The notes under the pieces: generated by a model
Seen by the model: only the letters and a program-made list of their open reading frames with translations
What the model was told of the DNA's origin: nothing
Databases searched by the model: none
Program-made: the position numbers and the translations under genes
Shown here: piece by piece, positions 22,601 to 34,033 of the stretch
How positions within the stretch are numbered: position 1 is the first letter of the stretch
How the letters are laid out: each line of letters opens with the position of its first letter
Origin: Lepidodermella squamata
Taxonomy: Eukaryota > Gastrotricha
DNA: 64,000 nt
NCBI GenBank assembly: GCA_047495785.1
Contig: JBLDXI010000054.1
Location: forward strand, 62,001 to 126,000
Reading direction: 5' to 3'

Positions 22601-22983
22601 GAATGGAGTCTTTGAATCGTCCCTAGGACCGATATAATCCAAAAAATTTTTTGCCTCGACATTCGCGCCATTTCGTAGTAGTAATTCGACCATTTCGAAG
22701 CTCTGGTTTGTTCGAATTGCATTTACCAAAGCCGGGGCACGGACTCCCGATCGGTATTTCGCCGTGGAATTTGCTTTACCAAGGCCTGAATTCAACATTT
22801 GACGAACAGTAGAGATTTGTCCCGACATAACAGCTTGGTTCAAAGCCTATATAAATGAACAGCTCAAAACGTGAAGACGCTAAAACATGTTCAAGATCTT
22901 ACGTTGCCGTAATCGATCTCACTTGCGTGAATGATCACACCAGCGAAACATATTTCGAACAAAATTACGTAGATGGATATCAT
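19559..22983 (-). CDS. Secreted double-ankyrin protein, unit 2 (intact)
   Basis: Exon 1 22983-22903 (signal peptide VILFEICFAGVIIHA), exon 2 22846-21518 (domain A), exon 3 21076-19559 (domain B). Introns are 54 and 441 bp, phase 0; about 975 residues. The repeat layout is as in unit 1. It has the longest Thr-rich tail of the array, about 75 residues of Thr with Ala, Ser and Val, before the GGWPGWKT end. On the DNA this tail is a run of AGT/GTA triplets near 19620-19760, which probably expands by slippage. Over 348 bp (20426-20773) it is identical to unit 3, a sign of recent gene conversion or duplication. Confidence 0.82.
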
Positions 22984-23089
22984 TTGACTTCCAGATGGAT
23001 TTCTAGAGATTACAAAGAGAAATGTTAAAGAATGCCGAAATCAAAGAGACATGCATTTTTTAGCTTTCATTAAACAAAAAAAGCACGAT

Positions 23090-23360
23090 TCTACTACAGC
23101 ATTGCCGTGCGTGCTCAGTCAGGTGTGCCACGAGGTTTTTTCTACCCTGAGGAATTGTATTATTCTACTTGAGTCTTAGGTAAATGGCAATCATTCGTCA
23201 TCAAAATCTTAAATATTTGAAAAATGCTCAAATCTTGGAGACACGAATGATTTTCAGCTATTATTAAGATATAAAAACACGATACTACTGCGGCATTCTT
23301 GCCGAGCGTGGTCATCCAGGTTTGCCAAAGAGGTTTTTCATGTGGGCATTCGTCTTTTTC
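23090..23360 (-). promoter_or_regulatory. Paired conserved upstream block of unit 2
   Basis: Copies start near 23092 and 23281 (ACTGCGGCATTCTTGCCGAG, then CGTGGTCATCCAGG). A TATA-like TTTTTATATC on the minus strand adjoins the distal copy. The layout matches units 1, 3 and 6. Confidence 0.5.
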
Positions 23361-23793
23361 TTCTACTCAATAACGTGACGCCATTGTGTGTTTAACTCAG
23401 CGTCGTGTTTACATGGTCACCCAATTTCGCATCATGGCCACTGTTTACTGAGGCAAAAGATTTTCTGAATTCTGACAACAATTCCCATCATTTTGAAATC
23501 TGGTTTTAGCGTCCGAAGGAGGCGCTACATAGACCAAATATTTATGCAGTTTACCTTCTTATTGATATTAATGTATATTTTGAAATCGGAAGGAGAGAAA
23601 AAGAGATATATCACGCCACGTTGGGGTTCGCTGGGTGATCCTTACCCTTTGACGAAGGAGGACAGTTCTGTTGATATTAGGTAGCTGAAATCGGGAGAGA
23701 GTACAGTAAACAAAAGGAGAACATGGCGTGATTACTCCGGCTGCAGCGTCCCTTATAACGACCAGTTGGAGGTTTCCCTGATCTACCACATCG
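23361..23793. other. Non-coding upstream spacer of unit 2
   Basis: This is duplicated at 35880-36260 upstream of unit 3 (AGACCAAATATTTATGCA, then GAAGGAGGACAGTTCTG). Such extent shows that the duplicated unit includes at least 1 kb of upstream DNA. Confidence 0.55.
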
Positions 23794-23995
23794 TACCGTA
23801 TTACCGCGCTTTAAGTGTCATGCAACTATAGCTCGTTATTTAGTGACATGTCACTATACTCCGTTTATAGTGGCATGCCAGATTAAATTTCAATGCAAAA
23901 CATTAGGTGCCACTATAAACGAGGTAATTCAAAATGGGTCGAAAACCATGTTTCACTTTATAATGGCATGACACTTAAAGCGCGGTAATACGGTA
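23794..23995. mobile_element. Tc1/mariner-like MITE, perfect inverted ends
   Basis: TA CCGTATTACCGCGCTTTA at the left is perfectly inverted at the right for about 30 bp including the TA duplications (23794-23795, 23994-23995). Internal TGTCACT/AGTGACAT subrepeats are present. Perfect ends suggest recent activity. Confidence 0.88.
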
Positions 23996-24740
23996 GCAAT
24001 TTTCACCTACTTCAAGTCATATCTCTCAACTGTGACGATCAAGTCTGATTTCGTGCCAATTCGTTTTAACTCTCAATTATGCTTCATGGTCCATCGAATG
24101 TTTATTATTGATTATTGTCTAAATAGTTGCAGGCTATATCTAAGATACATGAACACTCTCATTGTTTGTCCTTTAAAATTGGCAACAATCACCCTCAAAA
24201 TGTAAAATTTTGCAAATTATGCATGCATTTAACCCCTCGCTTCAGGATTAGGAGGAGGATTAGCAGTATTAGGAGCGAGACTGGCGGTGGTGGCGTCGGA
24301 CTTCATGTTGCTAAGATTAGCATGGGTTAACAAAGACGAGAAAGTGCTCAATGCTCAATATCTATTTTAAATTTTATCCAATCAAACTCATTGGCTCTGT
24401 TCGCGCTACTTTATGTTAGGTAAATGAGCCGCCACAAGTGAAAACCGTGGGTTACGCACTTCTGTAAAATGTTCGCCAGAGTGCAAAGAAGGTTGGATAG
24501 GTTTGATTTATCGAAAATGACTTTTCGCCATTTTCTAATGCAGTTTTTCATGGGTAATCTCATGGTGCAATCCGTGTTTATCCCCGATGCGTACTTTTCA
24601 GGCTATAAGCCATTATTGTGGAGGCATCGAAAATGTAAAATTAACACACTTGTCACCTTGTGCGCACTTTTGCGAGGTGCGGGTAAAATTCTTTCCCATT
24701 GCATTTTTCGCGCGAGAACCCCATATTCATTTTGAAGCTT
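23996..24740. other. Non-coding spacer
   Basis: No gene, RNA gene or element ends recognised. Confidence 0.35.
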
Positions 24741-24750
24741 GTTGCTTGCA

Positions 24751-25190
24751 TGTGACGTAGATAGGACGCCGCACTCAGAGCACGCCAGAAGACAAGAAGA
24801 CGTGTTCACTTTTTTCCTCATTAATATTCAGAATAATTTGCAGCTTAAAAAAAATAAAATGGTGGGGCTCATTTTGAAATTGTTTAATAATTAAAATTTA
24901 AAAATTTAAAATTAATTAGTTCAAGTTTCGAAGATCGCAAAAAGTAGTGATTTGGCGCGGTTTCCGAGACGAAACAAAGAGGAGATGCATCTTTAAAGAT
25001 GAACTAAGCTGATGAAATGGCACCATCTGCTCAAAATTACACAGAAATAGCAAGAGAAATATTTGGGTGGAAAATAATGAGATGATTCATCTTATTAAAT
25101 TTGAAAAGATGAACTTTGCCCCTTATTAGTCTGACTTCAGTTTTTCGTGTCCGAAAACCTCTTAGTGCGGCGTCCTATCTACGTCACATG
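24751..25190. mobile_element. MULE-like MITE with 10-bp target duplication
   Basis: Ends TGTGACGTAGATAGGACGCC... are perfectly inverted over about 24 bp. The flanks repeat GTTGCTTGCA at 24741-24750 and 25191-25200. A 9-11 bp duplication is typical of Mutator-like elements. A solo end of the same family is at 46483-46527. Confidence 0.88.
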
Positions 25191-25200
25191 GTTGCTTGCA

Positions 25201-25822
25201 GTATTTTTAGACACAAAAACCGCCGATGAATTCCAAACTTGACTTTTGACGTCATTGCGTCGCATGCGTGCGATCAAAAATACTCGCTATTAAATTGGCG
25301 TTTTTTACTTGTTTTCGGCACTTTTTCCCACCAATCACGTATCATGAGGCTTATTCCTCAACCTTTTATCACAAAGCATCTCAATTTCCGGTAACTCGAT
25401 GTCCCTCGAACTAGGAGGAAGAACGCTTGGTGTGCTAGAATTGAGTGATGAAAATAAAATGGGACTTGATAGCAATCAGAAACGCAAACATTTCACCCCT
25501 ATTTTGAAAGTCATTTAAGGGCTATAGGATTCAAGCGTCTGAGTTGTCCTGGGCAAATAATATCAAGGCGCAGATTCTCGCAGCGTCATATTAAAAGTAC
25601 AAATTATGTAAGGTATGCCTATGCTGAAACGCCAAAACTTGAATTTTCGCCGAGGACAACATTGTCGCGCAAAATTTGTATGCGATTCATCCATGTGATC
25701 TCTGGTTTCATTCCCTTATTTGAAAGGGCTGAAATGGCCCAACGGACTTTTGAAAAAAATGGCGTAAAGCCCCTCAGAAAATTAATGTCATCATGCGAAA
25801 ATGAAGTAGAACATATGTTAAC
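25201..25822. other. Non-coding spacer
   Basis: No feature recognised. Confidence 0.35.
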
Positions 25823-25825
25823 TTA

Positions 25826-27448
25826 AGTATGCGTAATATTTTTTTTGCATCGCATTTTTTCAATAACTTTTCAACCATGAGGAATGTTTTAAAATGGTTT
25901 TCACCAGTCGATAGATCTAGTCTGCGGTAAACTTTCCTCAAATTTTCATTAGAATTGGGTGCGAGAGAAAAAATTGGTGACGAAAATTCTGTCCGCGATT
26001 TTTATTGAAAATTCTCATTTTTGAAAAATGCTATTTGGGTGCCGCCGCGCGTGCCGTACAGAGGTGACACACCCACCTGCGATTGGTCAAAGAGGCATTA
26101 TGTAAAAACTATGCATCCTAAGAACGCAAATGAGCACTCGTTTTAGTCCTGAATATTTTTCGAGTGTCCTGCGCTGTTGTCCTGCTATGTAACGCTAGTT
26201 TCAAGACAGCGCCAGAGGGCAAAGTCGCCGTGACGTACAGAGAAAGTCGAGCAATCCTAAAAGTGACCCTATTTTGGCTAGCAGCCTAGCCCTCAAATAT
26301 CGCTCAGTCCCTGCGCCAAAAATCAGGCATACGCGTAATGACCCAGGTTTTCATGATTTGAAACTCAATATTGGCTAGCTGCCTTGGTAAGCCGTCAAAA
26401 AATTAATAACGCCGTGACGTACAGAGAAATTTGCTTTGTGACGTACAGATAATTCATGTTTTTCGCTATTAAAATGGAAACGCAGCCAGGTATCAGATTT
26501 TTGACGCGCGCAATCGAATCAGCGCACTAAAATACCCCTAGAAACAGTCATAGACCATAGCACTTTGGATAGTTATCGATTATCGATTATCGATTATCGG
26601 TGATTGATTTCCATGATTCGGGTGATGATTGGTCCAATTTCATGGTGATTTTTGAGTTCATCGCATGAAAATAACCAAGTATCACTGAAATCAGCATAAA
26701 ATCGCAATATTATCGATTATCGATAAATCGATCGATATCTGATCGATAAAAATAAAAATCATCTGATCGGCACAAAAATTATATTGCTGGAAAGTACTGA
26801 TTAAGGGGATCTCGAAAATCAAAAAATCTTTCATCTCGGATTTGTTTTGAGTGATTTATGACAGTTTCAATTTTTTCGCTCGAGATGACATTTTCGTGGC
26901 CGCACCCATTTCTGCATCTTATTTGATCTGAATTGATTGTCTCTCTTGCCAGAGGCTTCAAGTTTGTTTGAGAGGATGGTCCGTAATGGATCTACGTCAC
27001 TGATTCCTGAAAAAACATTGTACAACTATCCAAAACTGAAGGCTTCATAAAATTGGCACAAATCATTCAAAAAAATCCGAAAATTCATTTCGGATCGCGG
27101 TTGGTGGATAAGACCTTCTTTGTGGCAGCTAAGTCGAATTTCGTTGTTGACGGCGCGTTATTGACCTAATTCCCTGCTAAAACAAATTCCGATAAAGCCT
27201 TTCAACAGGATGGTGTCTTCCAACATCAAATCCTGTGAAATGCCATTTTTCAAAAATGAGAATTTTCAATAAAAATCGTGGACAGAATTTTCGTCACCAA
27301 TTTTTTCTCTCGCACCCAATTCTAATGAAAATTTGAGGAAAGTTTACCGCAGACTAGATCTCTCGACTGGTGAAAACCACTTTAAAACATTCCTCATGGT
27401 TGAAAAGTTATTGAAAAAATGCGATGCAAAAAAAATTTTACGCATACT
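25826..27448. mobile_element. Long-arm inverted-repeat element, TTA target duplication (PIF/Harbinger-like)
   Basis: Left arm 25826-26030 is inverted at 27244-27448, about 205 bp with few mismatches. The flanks are TTA (25823-25825, 27449-27451), as expected for PIF/Harbinger. The interior has no open frame. It holds repeats of (G)TGACGTACAGA (26229, 26413, 26438; variant at 26051) and ATCGATT heptamers at 26575-26600, with related runs to 26750. Confidence 0.82.
26575..26600. repeat. (ATCGATT)n simple repeat
   Basis: Tandem TATCGAT units, with scattered ATCGAT copies to 26750. It lies inside the TTA-flanked element. Confidence 0.75.
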
Positions 27449-27633
27449 TTATGTTAGTAAGTAGACCAGCTGTGGAGTAACAAGAGTAGCGCTGCGAACG
27501 AAAAAATAAAAACAACGCAAAATCTGCCTGATTTCAAGAGCGCTGATTTGTCAAGGCGTTTTCAAGGCGCATTGTGCACTCTCAGGTGTGCGATCGTGTT
27601 TTTAGCCATGAATTTCGTACCCTAAGACTTTTA

Positions 27634-28300
27634 CAGCAAATTTTCGATATAGTGAACGCTGTTCGTGCCATCAAGTTTGTTCACAATAACGAAATTCCAC
27701 CATAGTGATAGTTGAAAAAGAAAACGTTTATATGTCTTCAAAGCTCCTAATATTACTGCTAAATGCATCGGCGGCGTATATATAATCGAAAAACCTGATT
27801 CTTAAGCGAAACGTAATCAGTAATAGTCATTTGAACAGTTCTGATAGTCGCCAACAGCTCGGGGCCCGCTCCTTGAAGCTTCTTCAAGGGGTGGGCCTGA
27901 CAAGCCCTGACGAGCCCTGACAACTGACAGCTGTTGGCCCGTCTGAGTCGAGTGAAATTGCGCTCAAGACCCTTAATCTACGCTCGGGATTCACCAATTT
28001 TGGAAGCTTGAGAACGATTTTCATGTCTTTTTACAGTTCATCAAGTTTTTGAAATCGTTTTTGAAGAATTTATTTTTCAAAATTTAGCCTCGTTCATTAT
28101 ATCGCTCGCTAAACACGTGTTTTATATGGCGCATGCGCCATAAAAAGCGTTTACAATGACGATTGTTCACTATATGTGTCGTTCACAATACCGATAGCTA
28201 TTATAAGGTAAATAGGTAACTTTGAGCTGCGTGCCAGCAAAATCGTTCACTGCAGCGATAGTTCACTATAAACGGCTATCACTATAACGATAATATACTG
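27634..28300. mobile_element. Tigger-like element with decayed ends, TA duplication
   Basis: Left end CAGCAAATTTTCGATATAGT and the inverted right end CAGTATATTATCGTTATAGT match at about three quarters of positions. TA flanks are at 27632-27633 and 28301-28302. The empty site exists in the unit 2 flank (ACTTTCCCATTTACA near 19385). Interior copies of GTTCACTATA occur. No transposase frame is visible in the 667 bp. Confidence 0.7.
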
Positions 28301-28689
28301 TATATTTACAGGTGCTCGCAGGAAACACCCAAGATCTGGGTGTTTCTTGGTCAACGATGACGGAACCATGATTTGCGATTTAATAAAGTAAAATTAGGAC
28401 AATTAAATTCGATTCTACAAATAATGTTCATAACCAAAGATAGCTGTCAATTTAGGAAAGGCAGTTTAATGCTGGCTGTTTCAAATTTTCCATCCTGGCC
28501 AGCCTCCAAGACTGGGACTTGTCCCCAGCGTAATACCAAGCGTAGTAACGAGACGAGTAGTAGTTGTACTAGTAGTTCCGACGCTAGTCCTTGTTGTAGC
28601 AGTGGTCGTTATCAAGTAAAACGGCATCGGTTTAGCAGTAACAGCTCCAGCGGCTTCGAGTGCGGCTATAGCCCGTGTATTATATAATA

Positions 28690-28820
28690 TACGGAAGACA
28701 AGAAGGGTATATGGGTTTATAATCGCCTGAAGGCTTATATTTCGGCCTGAGGCGCAGCCGAAGGACGAAATATCAGCCTGAAGGCGATTTTAAACCCATA
28801 TAACCTGATTGGCTTCCGTA
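28690..28820. mobile_element. Palindromic MITE inside unit 3 domain B
   Basis: TACGGAAG at the left is inverted at 28820, and inner arms (TATATGGGTTTATAATCGCC / inverse) pair over most of the length. TA flanks are at 28688-28689 and 28821-28822. 131 bp. Confidence 0.72.
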
Positions 28821-28828
28821 TATGTGTG

Positions 28829-29797
28829 TTATCCGGGTCGTATCGTAAAATTTTTAGGGTTACTAGTATTGTATGGTACACTCTCGCTGAATTTCTATTG
28901 CTATAATTTGAAATTGAAAAATCCAACTTAAAAAAATCATGAAATTTGTTTCTTGCTCATTTTATTCTCGCATTCTTCATTTTGCGAGTTTTTTTGGTTT
29001 GTTTTCCACATCGAATTTCCCGCATTTCTCGCATGCTCAACAAATTGCTGCTACTTAATCACAAAATTGGGCTGTCGGACGCAAGATGGTTCTGCTCGGT
29101 TGGCTTTGGATGGCTATCAATGCGACTTTCAAACGACCCTTCGACTTTCGAACGAAAGGCTGCTATTTGCCATGGTGTCGCTCGATTTTCGAACCATGCC
29201 GTTCTGTATCTTCTTGCTTTCAATGTCGCAATCGATGCCCTGTTGCGATTTGGATTCTGGGATCCAATGCTGCCTGAGCTGTCTTCGATTTCATCGAAAG
29301 CTGGCCGATTGTTGCTTGATGCCCGCGACATCCGGGACGAATTCTGCTCTTTTGTCGCGAATTTCCGGACGAATTCTGCTCAATTTTCGCGAAATTCTGG
29401 ACGAGTTCTGCCCGATTTTGCGAAATTCTGGACGAGTTCTGCCCGATTTTGCGAATCTCTGGACGAGTTCTGCCCGATTTTCACGAGCTCGTGGCCAAGT
29501 GCTGTTCGATGGGGGTGAATGCTGCCCGATTTGATACCGGTCTCGCGCGTTTTCTTCCGGAGTTCTGCCCAATTTTTACCCCATTTTTGTGATTTTCAAT
29601 AAAATCTTTTTGAAGTGTTGCTTGAACTTTTTCGGGTTTCTCTTGTGTGTTTGACAAGTGGGGTTTTTGGTGATATTTTCTGGACAAGCGGGCATTTTTT
29701 GATATAAAAATATCAAAAAATCCCTGCCTGGAAGAAGGTTTTATGAGTTTATAATTCGGCCATTAAGAAGGCATATTTTACGATACGATCCGGATAA
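28829..29797. mobile_element. Non-autonomous DNA element with minisatellite, in unit 3 domain B
   Basis: Ends TTATCCGG(G/A)TCGTATCGTA are inverted for 23 bp with one mismatch. TG flanks both sides (28827-28828, 29798-29799), possibly a 2-bp duplication. It abuts the MITE at 28690-28820. Long open frames on both strands within it are repetitive and resemble no family, so I do not call a gene. Confidence 0.75.
29335..29491. repeat. 31-32 bp minisatellite, about five copies
   Basis: The unit begins GGACGA(A/G)TTCTGC and continues CGATTTTGCGAAATTCT. Successive units diverge by a few bases. It lies inside the element at 28829-29797. Confidence 0.82.
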
Positions 29798-30704
29798 TGC
29801 TGTATATCAGCGCTAAATCAAGCGGAGAATAGCCTTCGTCATTCAGCGAATTGAAATTAGCTCCAGCTTCAATCAACTCGTTCACATTTAGTGTGAATTC
29901 GCGAGCTGAGAGGATGTGCAGAAGAGTATCTCCCCTGCGTAGTTTTCGATTGATATTGTACCCTTTTTGAACTAGAAGCTTGGCAAAACCGTAAAAATTG
30001 CGGTATTTTGGAATAACGGTCAGGCACGTGTCGTTGTTTTTGTTTTGAGAATTCACGTCCAGTCCAGTCAAATTTGCAAAGACCCTAACTCGGGAAAGAG
30101 CGAAATCGGCATTCTTACAGGTCAACAAAAAGGCATTATTCCCATCAATGTCAACAACCGATAAATCCGCACCTGAAGCGATGAGGAGATCAGCTACACT
30201 TTCCTTACTTTCACTGGCTGCAATCATTAGCGGAGTTTTACCAGTTGATTCTCGTTCTTCTAGGCCAATGCCAGGAGTTGCGATCAATAATCTCGCCAGA
30301 TCAACGTCATCTACACGTGCAGCTAGATGTAGCAGTGTATAATTTGCGTATCCGTATGAGGTTGAATTAATCCTGATTGTAACATCGGCCCCTTTCGATA
30401 TCAGATATTCAAAGACTTGAACGCGATCTGACGACTTTAAGTACATGGCTGCGACTACAAGTGGAGTCCTGCCTTCGGTATCCTTGGCCGAAACAGAATT
30501 CCCGGCCTCCTCAATAGCGAATTTCACCACAGGGAGAGCAGGGATCACAGAGATCCGGCAAGCCTCGAAAATGATTTGATCCAAGTTTTTCGAAGCTCCT
30601 TCCGAAACGAGGAATTTAACGATTTCAAGATTCGTTGCCGTAGCGTCGAGAATCGCCGTTCTTCCGTTCGCTTCCATATCAACATCTGCTACGAACTGCT
30701 ACAT

Positions 30705-33680
30705 AAATAAAACTACGACATGCTAACTGCTCTACACCGACTAGAAATCGCGAAAAATCCTAGAAATTAAGATCAACAATTTCAACGAAAGATGGCTAGA
30801 CGATAACGATGATTTTCAAATCCCAAATTTTACTGTTTTCAGGTTAGATAGGAAGGAAAAAGCGGCAAATAATGTTATGTACGGCGGCGTGGCAATAGCA
30901 GTGAAGAACTCAATTCGAGTGGTCGAAGCATTCCAATACGCAACTGACCACAGCGAGTGGCTCGCGCTCAAAGTGGCAGATTCAAACGGTCGAAAGCTCA
31001 CAGTTGCAACTGGATACAGCTCTCCAAATTACCCTCTTGATCTTACTTTTTTGAACATAGCTTTAGGTGGCAAGACCGACCCAAACCAACCATGCTTATT
31101 TGCCGGCGACCTAAACTGCTGGCACCCCACGTTATCCGACCCCATCAGCAAAAACCCAGCAGGAACCGCCCTGGCAGCATGGCTAAACTCGGAAGGTCAC
31201 ACTCTGATGAGCGGCGGCACCCCAACCCACTTCTCGCACAGTGGTTGGCGAATCAGGCGGTGCTCCCACTCCTTACGGGTCCGGCCGTGGTCGAGGACAA
31301 GTACGGCAGCGACCACTGTGCCACAAGAATTAAAGTGAACTTTCGAGCCAGTCCAGACCCCCCGGAAGCGGCAAGCAACTACGAACCTAGACTCGACTTT
31401 TTCAAAGCCAATTGGACCCGCTTCGAGGAGCGGCTGAAGCATTGGCTCGCGGAGATCGCCGACCCTGTTAAACCCAAGCCAGGAGACCCGGTCGAAAGCA
31501 TCGAGACTTACTCGGACGCGATTGTCGAAGCAATCCAGCGGGCGGCAGCCGAAACTATACCCAAAAGTAAGGAATACAAGCTTTCAAGCTGGCGTCTCAC
31601 AAAAGAGATTGCTACGCTACTAGAGCAAAGAAATAAATTACAGCGACTTTTTGACAAAACAAATTCCTCCGAAGCCAAATCCAGTGTGAATAGGCTGAAC
31701 AAAGAAATCAAAATTCTGATTGCTCAAGAAAAACTTCGTGCTTGTGAAAAATTTCTTCAAAGGCTAGCTAGACTATTCAAACAGCATCAGACAAGGCAAG
31801 CGTGGCAAGCCGTAAACGGCCGTCTCATAGGACGACGCCGAAACCGTAAAATTGCTATCTTAACCAACTCGAAAGGCTTAGGAGTCACCGACGATGCTGC
31901 CAAATGCGAGCTACTTGCCGAAACATTTGGTAATGTTCTGAAAGGTCCGCCGATTACCTCAAATTTGACAGAAGACCAGCGATTTTGGGACCAAACTACC
32001 GACGACATGTCAAAAAGCGAAGCAATGAAGCCCCTAGGTGTCATACCCAAGCGGGTCCAGGTAAGGGTACCGAAATGGGCGGTAAGGCAAATGATGAAAT
32101 CGCTCAAATGGAAGGCTCCGGGCCGCGACAACGTGTCTAACGTCCTACTGAAACATGGAGGTAAGAATTTGGCCAAACATCTGAGGTATCTGTACCAGCT
32201 CAGCTTAAACTGCGGCTATGTACCGAAAAAGTGGAAAGTCGCCATCATCATCCCAATTCTCAAAGAGGGTAAGGACTCGAGGTTGCCGGACTCCTACAGG
32301 CCGATTTCTCTTCTGCCAGCGATTGCAAAAGGTCTCGAAATTGTTGTTGCCAAGTTTTTATATCGATTTTTAATCCTGAACAATTTACTACCACGACACC
32401 AATTCGGTTTTCAACCACTACATTCTACCAACGACCCCTTATTTTTATTTATCAGCGATGTAGGCCTCTCGATACCGAAACGTAAGAAACTTGTTGCACT
32501 TTTACTGGATTTTAAAGCAGCTTTCGATTGTATTTGGCACGACGGGCTGCGTCTCAAGCTAGAGCAGTCGGGGGTACCGGTGCCAATAGTAAGGTGGGTC
32601 TCTGACTTCCTGCGTGGCCGATCATTTCAAGTGCGAGTGGGAAGCGAGCTATCTGCAACGAGGAACATCTATTGCGGCGTGCCGCAAGGCTCGCCCTTGT
32701 CACCGCTTCTTTTCATTTTTTATGCCAACGACATGCAGCCCAAAAGCTGTAACCCCGATGACGGAGCACGTCGTGTCGCCAAAGGCACTTACGCCGACGA
32801 CGCCATCAACTGGGCATATGGCGACAACTACAATGTCTGTGTCAAGCGCCTGCAGAAAAGGCTCAGTGCCACCGAAAGGTGGTGTAAACGATGGCGGCTA
32901 ATGCTGAACCCGCAAAAATGCGAGGCCATCATCTTCGGCCACTACGGAAATACACCTCCCTCAATCCATCTCGAGCTGTATGGCCAAGCCATCCCTCAAG
33001 TCAACCAGGTGCGGTATCTGGGCCTGCATCTGACCCCACAATTGTCCTGGTCGCATCACATCGACGTAATCGCGTCAAAGATCCGACAACGCGTCGGGTC
33101 TCTGTATGGGATTTTAAAAACTAAGTTTTTACCCAAAAGGGTTTGTGTTTTGTTTTACCAGACTCTTTTGGAGCCGATCCTACTTTACGGTGCGCCTGCC
33201 TGGTCCTGCCTGAGCCCTTCATCCTTGAGCCGCCTGGTGGACCTACAAGCCTACTGCCTGAGAGCCCTTTTGAGCCTTCCTCACGAAACTCACCCTATCG
33301 ACGTCATAGCATTTGCCGGAGTCCCCGGCATCGACCTCAAGTTTGATGAAGCCCTAAAGAGATACGGCGAGCGCTGTCTCGCTAGCTCACTCGTAACTGT
33401 CAAGTATCTAGACCACATATCGACCCTGACACCGTCTACCGATACAGCACATGAAATTGAAAAACGCTGCCCAGCGTGGCATATCGAATCGTCGAAATCA
33501 ACCGAAGCCCGCTTACAACCTCTAAATCGACCCCAGGAACTGGATAACATTTGACACCAATTAACTACACACGCTCGTTTTTAATATGTTTTATAAACTC
33601 CGTTTTGTAAATTCATCAGATTTTTCTAAAAACTTCCACATGAATATTTTATCGACTACTTTAACCTAATCTACGTGGCA
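30705..33680 (+). mobile_element. 5'-truncated non-LTR retrotransposon (Jockey/CR1-like LINE)
   Basis: It starts abruptly within the ankyrin B coding sequence of unit 3. The endonuclease N-terminus is missing, as expected for incomplete reverse transcription. Coding runs to 33554. The 3' end is not certain; no poly(A) tail is obvious, and 33560-33680 is probably its 3' UTR. Part of domain B (about 100 codons) and the B acceptor are absent on the right side, so the insertion went with a deletion. Confidence 0.85.
30745..33554 (+). pseudogene. LINE endonuclease-reverse transcriptase with one frameshift
   Basis: The apurinic-type endonuclease part reads from about 30748 (WLDDNDDF, GGVAIAV, GDLNCWHP, TPTHF). 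The frame then changes between about 31240 and 31290, and the last endonuclease motif (YGSDH) is in the next frame with the reverse transcriptase. RT motifs are all present: RPISLLP, DFKAAFD, GVPQGSPLSPLLF and the catalytic YADD. The C-terminal segment has RYLGLHL.PQLSW, as in Jockey/CR1-group elements. No RNase H is recognised. One frame change in about 2.8 kb means a young, recently dead copy. Confidence 0.88.
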
Positions 33681-34033
33681 TAAGTTATCGCGCCTAGAGC
33701 GCCGAGAGGCGGATGGTTGTACAAATAAAATCTCGATATGCCAATTTTCTGGTGCAATTTGCACTGGCAAAGATGCTATCTCTAATCTTTCCTCGGCTGA
33801 AAACCAAATTGACGCTTGGAATTTTCGCGCCTATTAAACTAAGCAATTTGCGGTAGGTCGATCGCGTAAAATTTACCAAAAACCAAATTAATTGACAGGA
33901 ATGAGTTGATTCCGTTGAAAGGAATTTAAAAGGTCATGCATAACGACAGCTTTTAGAAAAAGGTTCCCCCATCGATAAAGTAAACTATTACATCATATTT
34001 TTATATTGCACATTTTCCGTTATGCTGTTATAT
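33681..34033. other. Non-coding, between LINE and unit 3 domain A
   Basis: No feature recognised. It may be LINE 3' sequence or filler DNA at the deletion. Confidence 0.35.

Noticed and set aside
28946-29534. Two long overlapping open frames on the plus strand
   Set aside because: They lie in a non-autonomous element with a 31-bp minisatellite; the repeats keep frames open. No family resemblance.
29700-29740. TTTTTTGATATAAAAATATC stem as a terminator
   Set aside because: The region is eukaryotic and inside a transposon; an AT-rich palindrome is expected by chance.
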